Part shown: one piece after another, positions 43,218 through 49,797 of the stretch
How the letters are laid out: every line of letters starts with the position of its first letter
Numbering within the stretch: position 1 is the stretch's first letter
Source of the DNA: Hylemonella sp.
Lineage (GTDB): Bacteria > Pseudomonadota > Gammaproteobacteria > Burkholderiales > Burkholderiaceae_C
Length of the DNA: 49,797 nucleotides
Assembly (NCBI GenBank): GCA_030680575.1
Contig: JAUXVI010000017.1
Coordinates: forward strand, 1 to 49,797
Direction: 5' to 3'
Made by a program: the position numbers and the translations under genes
Notes under the pieces: model-generated
Databases searched by the model: none
Seen by the model: the letters and a program-made list of their open reading frames with translations, nothing else
What the model was told of the DNA's origin: nothing

Positions 43218-44714
43218 ATGACTGAATCCGAATTCGATGCGCTGGCCCGACAGGGTTACAACCGCATTCCCCTGATGGCCCAGGCCTTTGCCGACCTGGA
43301 AACGCCGCTCTCGCTCTACCTCAAGCTGGCGCATGCCCAGTCCGGCGGTAAGAACACCTTTCTGCTGGAGTCGGTGGTGGGCGGCGAGCGCTTCGGCCGC
43401 TACAGTTTCATCGGCCTGCCGGCGCACACGCTGGTGCGCTCGCGCGGTTTCGGCGATCAGGCCGTGACCGAGGTGGTGACCGATGACGTGGTGGTCGAGA
43501 CCTCGCAGCTCAATCCGCTGGATTTCATTGCCCAGTACCAGCAGCGTTTCAAGGTGGCCCTGCAGCCGGGTCTGCCGCGTTTTTGCGGTGGCCTGGCCGG
43601 TTACTTCGGCTACGACACGGTGCGTCACATCGAGAAGAAGCTGGTGCGCAGCTGCCCGCCCGACACGCTGGGCTGCCCGGACATCCTGCTGCTGCAATGC
43701 GAGGAGCTGGCCGTCATCGACAACCTGTCGGGCAAGCTCTACCTGATCGTTTATGCCGACCCAAGCCAGCCGCAGGCCTACGCCAAAGCCGCGACGCGGC
43801 TGGACGAGCTGCGTGCCCGGCTTGATGCGCCGGTGCAGGCGCCGCAGATCAAGCCCAGTACCACGCACGAGGTGGTGCGCGAGTTCGCCAAGGACGACTA
43901 CATCGCAGCCGTCTTGCGCGCCAAGGAGCTGATTGCCGCCGGCGATTTCATGCAAGTTCAAGTGGGGCAGCGCTTGAAGAAGCGCTACACCGAATCGCCG
44001 CTGTCGCTGTATCGCGCCCTGCGTTCGCTCAACCCCTCGCCCTACATGTATTACTACCATTTCGGCGATTTCCATGTGGTGGGCGCTTCGCCGGAGATCC
44101 TGGTGCGACAGGAGAAAACGCCCGAGGGGCAGAAGGTGACAATCCGACCGCTGGCCGGTACACGTCCGCGCGGCGCAACGCCCGAACTCGACCGTGCGGC
44201 CGAGGTGGAGCTGATCAACGACCCGAAGGAGCGCGCCGAACATGTGATGCTGATCGACCTGGCGCGCAACGACATTGGTCGCATTGCCCAGACCGGCAGC
44301 GTCAAGGTGACGGAGGCCTTTGTGGTCGAACGCTACAGCCACGTGATGCACATCGTGAGCAACGTCGAAGGCCTGCTCAATGAGGGCATGACGGCCATGG
44401 ATGTGCTCAAGGCCACTTTCCCGGCCGGCACGCTGACTGGGGCACCGAAGGTGCACGCCATGGAGCTGATCGACCAGCTCGAACCCAGCAAACGCGGTCT
44501 CTATGGCGGCGCCTGCGGCTACCTGAGTTACGCCGGCGACATGGATGTGGCGATTGCCATCCGCACCGGCGTCATCAAGGACGACACCTTGTACGTGCAG
44601 GCGGCGGCGGGTGTGGTGGCGGATTCGGTGCCGGAGCTGGAGTGGAAGGAAACGGAAGCCAAGGCGCGCGCCCTGTTGCGCGCCAGCGAGCTGGTCGAAG
44701 AAGGTCTGGAGTGA
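43218..44714 (+). CDS. trpE: Anthranilate synthase component I
   Basis: 498 residues. With TrpG it makes anthranilate from chorismate and glutamine, the first step of tryptophan synthesis. Conserved segments are RDNIGRIAQ-like [28 protein letters not shown], and [16 protein letters not shown], which bind chorismate. The start at ATG 43218 ([12 protein letters not shown]) is where the family begins; the frame is open to 43149. Regulated by the leader at 42990-43139 if that is functional. trpG begins 6 bp after its stop. Confidence 0.97.
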   Translation: MTESEFDALARQGYNRIPLMAQAFADLETPLSLYLKLAHAQSGGKNTFLLESVVGGERFGRYSFIGLPAHTLVRSRGFGDQAVTEVVTDDVVVETSQLNPLDFIAQYQQRFKVALQPGLPRFCGGLAGYFGYDTVRHIEKKLVRSCPPDTLGCPDILLLQCEELAVIDNLSGKLYLIVYADPSQPQAYAKAATRLDELRARLDAPVQAPQIKPSTTHEVVREFAKDDYIAAVLRAKELIAAGDFMQVQVGQRLKKRYTESPLSLYRALRSLNPSPYMYYYHFGDFHVVGASPEILVRQEKTPEGQKVTIRPLAGTRPRGATPELDRAAEVELINDPKERAEHVMLIDLARNDIGRIAQTGSVKVTEAFVVERYSHVMHIVSNVEGLLNEGMTAMDVLKATFPAGTLTGAPKVHAMELIDQLEPSKRGLYGGACGYLSYAGDMDVAIAIRTGVIKDDTLYVQAAAGVVADSVPELEWKETEAKARALLRASELVEEGLE

Positions 44715-44719
44715 ACGCC

Positions 44720-45313
<594 letters not shown>

Positions 45314-45330
45314 TGAAGAAGGAATCGAGC

Positions 45331-46374
45331 ATGCACAGTGCCCACCAAATCACCCCCCAGCAGGCCTTGCAGCGCGTGATCGAGCATCGAGAGATTTTTC
45401 ACGACGAAATGCTGCACATCATGCGCCTCATCATGGGCGGCGAGATGTCGCCGGTGCTGATGGCCGCGCTCATCACCGGCTTACGCGTGAAGAAGGAAAC
45501 CATCGGCGAGATCACCGCCGCCGCGCAAGTAATGCGCGAGTTCTCCACCAAGGTGGAGGTGGCTGACAAGACGCATCTGGTGGACATCGTGGGTACGGGT
45601 GGCGACGGCGCCCACACCTTCAATATCTCCACCTGCGCCATGTTTGTGGCAGCAGCAGCGGGGGCCAAGGTCAGCAAGCACGGCGGCCGCAGCGTCAGCA
45701 GCAAGAGCGGCAGTGCCGATGTGATGGAGTCGCTCGGCGTCAACATCAATCTCACGCCCGAGGCGATTGCGCAGTGCGTTGCCGAAGTCGGTGTCGGTTT
45801 CATGTTCGCCCCGAATCACCATCCGGCCATGAAGAATGTGGCGCCGGTGCGGCGTGAGCTGGGTATCAAAACCATCTTTAACATCCTGGGGCCGCTGACC
45901 AATCCGGCGGGTGCACCCAACATCCTGATGGGGGTATTCCATGAGGATCTGGTGGGTATTCAGGTGCGCGCCTTGCAGCGCTTGGGCGCGGACCATGCAC
46001 TGGTGGTCTATGGCAAAGACGGCATGGATGAGGTGAGCCTGGGCGCGGCCACCCTGGTGGGCGAGTTGAAAAACGGCGAGATCACCGAGTATGAAATCCA
46101 CCCGGAAGATTTCGGCCTGACCATGGCCAGCACGCGCGCCATCAAGGTAGACACGCCCGAAGCGTCGCGCGCCATGTTGCTGGGTGTGCTCGACAACCAG
46201 CCCGGCGCGGCGCGCGACATCGTCACGCTCAATGCGGGCGTGGCGCTGTATGCGGCCAATGTGGCCGACTCCATGGCCGATGGCATAACGCGTGCGCGCG
46301 AGGCCATTGCCTCCGGTGCCGCCAAGGCCAAGCTGGAGCAGCTGGTGATGACGGCCCATCGTCTGGCCGCCTGA
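45331..46374 (+). CDS. trpD: Anthranilate phosphoribosyltransferase
   Basis: 347 residues. It couples anthranilate to PRPP. Motifs are [17 protein letters not shown], the PRPP-binding region near residue 80, and [16 protein letters not shown]. Start at 45331 (MHSAHQIT) fits the family length and has AAGGA 7 bp upstream; ATG 45313, overlapping the trpG stop, is the alternative. A tiny ORF begins 1 bp after its stop. Confidence 0.97.
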   Translation: MHSAHQITPQQALQRVIEHREIFHDEMLHIMRLIMGGEMSPVLMAALITGLRVKKETIGEITAAAQVMREFSTKVEVADKTHLVDIVGTGGDGAHTFNISTCAMFVAAAAGAKVSKHGGRSVSSKSGSADVMESLGVNINLTPEAIAQCVAEVGVGFMFAPNHHPAMKNVAPVRRELGIKTIFNILGPLTNPAGAPNILMGVFHEDLVGIQVRALQRLGADHALVVYGKDGMDEVSLGAATLVGELKNGEITEYEIHPEDFGLTMASTRAIKVDTPEASRAMLLGVLDNQPGAARDIVTLNAGVALYAANVADSMADGITRAREAIASGAAKAKLEQLVMTAHRLAA

Positions 46375-46375
46375 G

Positions 46376-46507
46376 ATGTGGCAGGACCCGGGCACCTGGA
46401 TTGCGCTGGGTGTCTCGGCTTTGTTTGTGGTGGCTGCCTTCGTGATCCACCGTGTTTTTGTCAAGATTTTGAAAAACGGCTCCGAGCCGCCCCCAGACCA
46501 TGAGTGA
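46376..46507 (+). CDS. Small single-TM protein between trpD and trpC
   Basis: 43 residues, too short for routine gene calling. It starts 1 bp after the trpD stop and its last 8 bp overlap the trpC start (ATG at 46500). It has one hydrophobic helix ([20 protein letters not shown], about residues 8-27) and a charged tail ([14 protein letters not shown]). No family recognised. The close packing on both sides argues that it is translated and coupled to trpC. It might be a membrane micro-protein or a device that couples translation. Expression evidence would decide. Confidence 0.55.
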   Translation: MWQDPGTWIALGVSALFVVAAFVIHRVFVKILKNGSEPPPDHE

Positions 46508-47288
46508 CATCCTGAACCAGATCGTTGACGTCAAACGCCAGGAGATCGCGGCGGCCACCAAGCGCAAATCGCTGGCCGCCATGCGCGCCGATGCCGAGTC
46601 GCGCGTGCTGACGCGTGACTTCGTCGGCGCCATGCGTGCCAAGGTGGCCGCTGGCCAGGCGGCGGTGATTGCCGAGATCAAGAAGGCCAGTCCGAGCAAG
46701 GGCGTGTTGCGCACGGATTTCGAGCCGGCCGACTCTGCCCAGAGTTATGCCGAGCATGGGGCGGCTTGTTTGTCGGTCCTGACCGACCGTCAGTTTTTCC
46801 AGGGTCAGCCTGACTACCTGAAGCAAGCGCGCGCTTCCTGCGAACTGCCTGTGCTGCGCAAGGATTTCATGGTTGACCCGTACCAGATCTATGAGTCGCG
46901 CGCCATGGGGGCGGACTGCATTCTGCTGATTGCTGCCTGCCTGGAGGATGCACAGATGGCCGAGCTGGAGGCGATCGCCCGCAGCCTGGACATGGCGGTG
47001 CTGGTCGAGGTGCATGATGCCGCCGAGTTGGAGCGTGCGTTGACATTGAAGACGCCACTGATCGGTATCAACAACCGCAACTTGCGCACTTTCGAGGTCA
47101 CGCTCGAGACGACCCTGTCCCTGCGTGACCGGGTTCCGTCGGACCGCCTGCTGGTGACGGAGAGCGGCATCCTCGGCCGCGCCGATGTACAGCGCATGCG
47201 CGAGGCGGGTGTAAATGCTTTTTTGGTGGGGGAAGCCTTCATGCGCGCGCCCGATCCGGGTGTGGCACTGGCTGAGCTGTTTGTCTGA
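46500..47288 (+). CDS. trpC: Indole-3-glycerol phosphate synthase
   Basis: 262 residues, TIM-barrel. Motifs are [13 protein letters not shown] (catalytic Lys), [31 protein letters not shown] and TESGI. It closes the indole ring in tryptophan synthesis. ATG 46500 lies inside the end of the small membrane ORF. It is a monofunctional TrpC, with trpF elsewhere. trpB and trpA are not in the window. Confidence 0.97.
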   Translation: MSDILNQIVDVKRQEIAAATKRKSLAAMRADAESRVLTRDFVGAMRAKVAAGQAAVIAEIKKASPSKGVLRTDFEPADSAQSYAEHGAACLSVLTDRQFFQGQPDYLKQARASCELPVLRKDFMVDPYQIYESRAMGADCILLIAACLEDAQMAELEAIARSLDMAVLVEVHDAAELERALTLKTPLIGINNRNLRTFEVTLETTLSLRDRVPSDRLLVTESGILGRADVQRMREAGVNAFLVGEAFMRAPDPGVALAELFV

Positions 47289-47317
47289 CTGAGCAGTCAT
47301 TGCTTGAGTAGCTGGCC

Positions 47318-48127
47318 ATGCCCTTGTCTTCTGCGCAACAGCCCGATTTCTTCATGAATTCAGAGGTGCCGGAGGTGACCGGCGATCGTCTGACCCGTTG
47401 GCAGCCAGCGTTATGGCCGGTGGCGTCGGATTGGCAGCCGACGCTGGCGCGCTTCTTGGCCAGTGAGTCGGCGCAGCGCCTGGGACAGTTCATGACGGAT
47501 CGCCTGGCGGCTGGTGCCACGATCTATCCGCCCCACCCCCTGCGTGCACTGGACTTGACGCCATTGGCTGCCGTGCGTGTCGTTATTTTGGGGCAAGACC
47601 CTTACCACGGCCCAGGTCAGGCCGAGGGCCTGGCGTTTTCCGTTGCACCCGGCATCAAGCTGCCACCTTCGTTGCGCAACATCTTCAAGGAGCTGGCGCG
47701 TGAACACGCAAGCGGTGAGTCGACAGCGCTGCCGCTGCCAGTCAACGGTTCGCTGGTGCGATGGGCACAGCAGGGCGTGCTGCTGCTCAACACCTGCCTG
47801 ACCGTGGAAGATGGGCAGCCCGCCAGTCATGCTAACCGTGGTTGGGAAGTGCTTACTGATCAAATTATCAAGGCGGTTGTTGATAGTGGTGGGCCGGTAG
47901 TGTTCATGCTCTGGGGCGCGCATGCTCAACGCATGGGTGAGGCGGTGCGACGGCTGGAGATGATGGCGGAGGGGGCTGCGACGCCGCCGCAACATTTGAT
48001 CTTGTCGGCCAACCATCCTTCGCCCTTGTCGGCGCTGCGCCCGCCCCAGCCTTTTCTGGGGTGCGGCCACTTCGGTCAAGCCAATGCATTTTTGCAACAA
48101 CATGGCTGCAAACCCATTGCTTGGTGA
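47318..48127 (+). CDS. ung: Uracil-DNA glycosylase
   Basis: 269 residues, slightly longer than the typical 220-240 because of an N-terminal extension; ATG 47357 (MNSEVPEVTG) is another possible start. Family 1 motifs are intact: catalytic Asp in GQDPYHGPGQAEGLAFSV, and the His loop NHPSPLSALRPP. It removes uracil from DNA in base-excision repair. It follows trpC by 29 bp and precedes the tRNA cluster. Confidence 0.96.
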   Translation: MPLSSAQQPDFFMNSEVPEVTGDRLTRWQPALWPVASDWQPTLARFLASESAQRLGQFMTDRLAAGATIYPPHPLRALDLTPLAAVRVVILGQDPYHGPGQAEGLAFSVAPGIKLPPSLRNIFKELAREHASGESTALPLPVNGSLVRWAQQGVLLLNTCLTVEDGQPASHANRGWEVLTDQIIKAVVDSGGPVVFMLWGAHAQRMGEAVRRLEMMAEGAATPPQHLILSANHPSPLSALRPPQPFLGCGHFGQANAFLQQHGCKPIAW

Positions 48128-48145
48128 GTTGGTTTGCTCAGGTGT

Positions 48146-48174
48146 TTAGCAAAGCAGGTTTTTCGTGGCATAAT
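48146..48174 (+). promoter_or_regulatory. Sigma-70 promoter of the tRNA-tuf operon
   Basis: TTAGCA (48146-48151) and CATAAT (48169-48174) are spaced by 17 bp and end 16 bp before tRNA-Tyr. Position and spacing suit a strong stable-RNA promoter. Confidence 0.6.
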
Positions 48175-48190
48175 CAAAGGCTCACCTATT

Positions 48191-48276
48191 GGAGAGGTGG
48201 CCGAGTGGTTAATGGCAGCAGACTGTAAATCTGCCCTCTTACGAGTACGCTGGTTCGAATCCAGCCCTCTCCACCA
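48191..48276 (+). tRNA. tRNA-Tyr (anticodon GTA)
   Basis: 86 nt including encoded CCA. Acceptor GGAGAGG pairs with CCTCTCC, followed by A and CCA. Anticodon GTA sits in GACTGTAAATC. The long variable arm marks a class II tRNA, as expected for tRNA-Tyr. First of three tRNA genes before tuf. Confidence 0.97.
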
Positions 48277-48348
48277 GTGATAAGTTGATTGTGAGGCGTG
48301 CCTTTGGAGGCGAGCTGGCTGCCGTGAATGCTTGTTAGGCAGGTTTGC

Positions 48349-48422
48349 GCGGGGTTCGTATAGTGGTAATACCTTAGCCTTCCAAGCTAAAGCGAGGAGT
48401 TCGATTCTCCTACCCCGCTCCA
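48349..48422 (+). tRNA. tRNA-Gly (anticodon TCC)
   Basis: 74 nt including CCA. Acceptor GCGGGGT pairs with ACCCCGC, followed by T and CCA. Anticodon TCC in CCTTCCAAG. T-loop GGAGTTCGATTCTCC is present. Confidence 0.97.
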
Positions 48423-48453
48423 CAGTTGGTTTGTTGCGATGGTGAAAGAATTT

Positions 48454-48528
<75 letters not shown>

Positions 48529-48605
48529 GTTTCTGGTGCGCGGCTTTTGCCGTCGTGTCTTGGTGATTAGTAGTTGCTTTTCGCATCCTTCTGGAGATTT
48601 GAAAA

Positions 48606-49796
<1,191 letters not shown>

Positions 49797-49797
49797 T

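Overview
The window looks like a chromosomal segment of a Betaproteobacterium of the order Burkholderiales, most likely family Comamonadaceae (Rhodoferax, Polaromonas or Hydrogenophaga type). The reasons are high G+C, the arrangements argS-SPOR-dsbA and lptA-lptB-rpoN, a tRNA-Tyr/Gly/Thr-tuf block, Bug-type (TctC) binding protein genes, and short palindromes of the GCTAT...ATAGC kind. This placement rests on gene content and remembered gene order, not on a search.

Layout. 1-4.98 kb is an accretion zone downstream of the malate synthase G gene (glcB, minus strand). It holds an IS3 transposase tail, an SmvA-like drug efflux gene, a small methylase-tail-like ORF, a Schlafen/AlbA_2 ATP-binding gene (COG2865 type) and a frameshifted DprA-like gene. 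The last codons of glcB plus its terminator occur three times (about 217-391, 2242-2394 and, in place, 4881-5055), bounding the two inserted segments like stacked attachment sites. 5-16 kb is metabolic: glcB, a haloacid dehalogenase, a LysR regulator, a secreted protein of unknown role, then a CoA-dependent catabolic cluster (FAS1-like hydratase, acyl-CoA dehydrogenase, CaiB CoA-transferase, MmgE/PrpD, Bug binding protein). 16-18.8 kb has a diguanylate cyclase, a second LysR gene and a triple PsiF-repeat protein.

18.9-29.3 kb is core: argS, an SPOR protein, dsbA, lptA, lptB, rpoN, an RlmL-type rRNA methyltransferase, a PIN-domain toxin-like gene, a YecA/SEC-C protein, a small 4-TM protein and a TonB-like protein. 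29.3-31.5 kb is a small island with a lone DUF262/HNH (GmrSD-like) gene whose reading frame stays open for 77 codons beyond its amber stop. 31.5-37.7 kb is core: fluoroacetate-dehalogenase-like hydrolase, cinA-type pncC, pgpA, thiL, a Gcr-type membrane protein, apaG and rpe. 37.7-42.8 kb holds a large PAS-GGDEF-EAL protein and a chemoreceptor. 42.9-47.3 kb is trpEGDC with a probable Trp leader peptide, an attenuator-like hairpin and a tiny membrane-protein gene wedged between trpD and trpC. 47.3-49.8 kb is ung, three tRNAs and tuf.

Two points deserve most attention. The first is the triplicated glcB 3' end with the decayed defence-like cargo beside it, including an 83-bp direct repeat that flanks the DprA-like gene. 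The second is the isolated DUF262 gene with its in-frame extension. Two dispersed repeat families also touch coding sequence: a small palindrome lies inside thiL and the PIN gene, and a G+C-rich repeat begins exactly at the stop codons of two unrelated genes.
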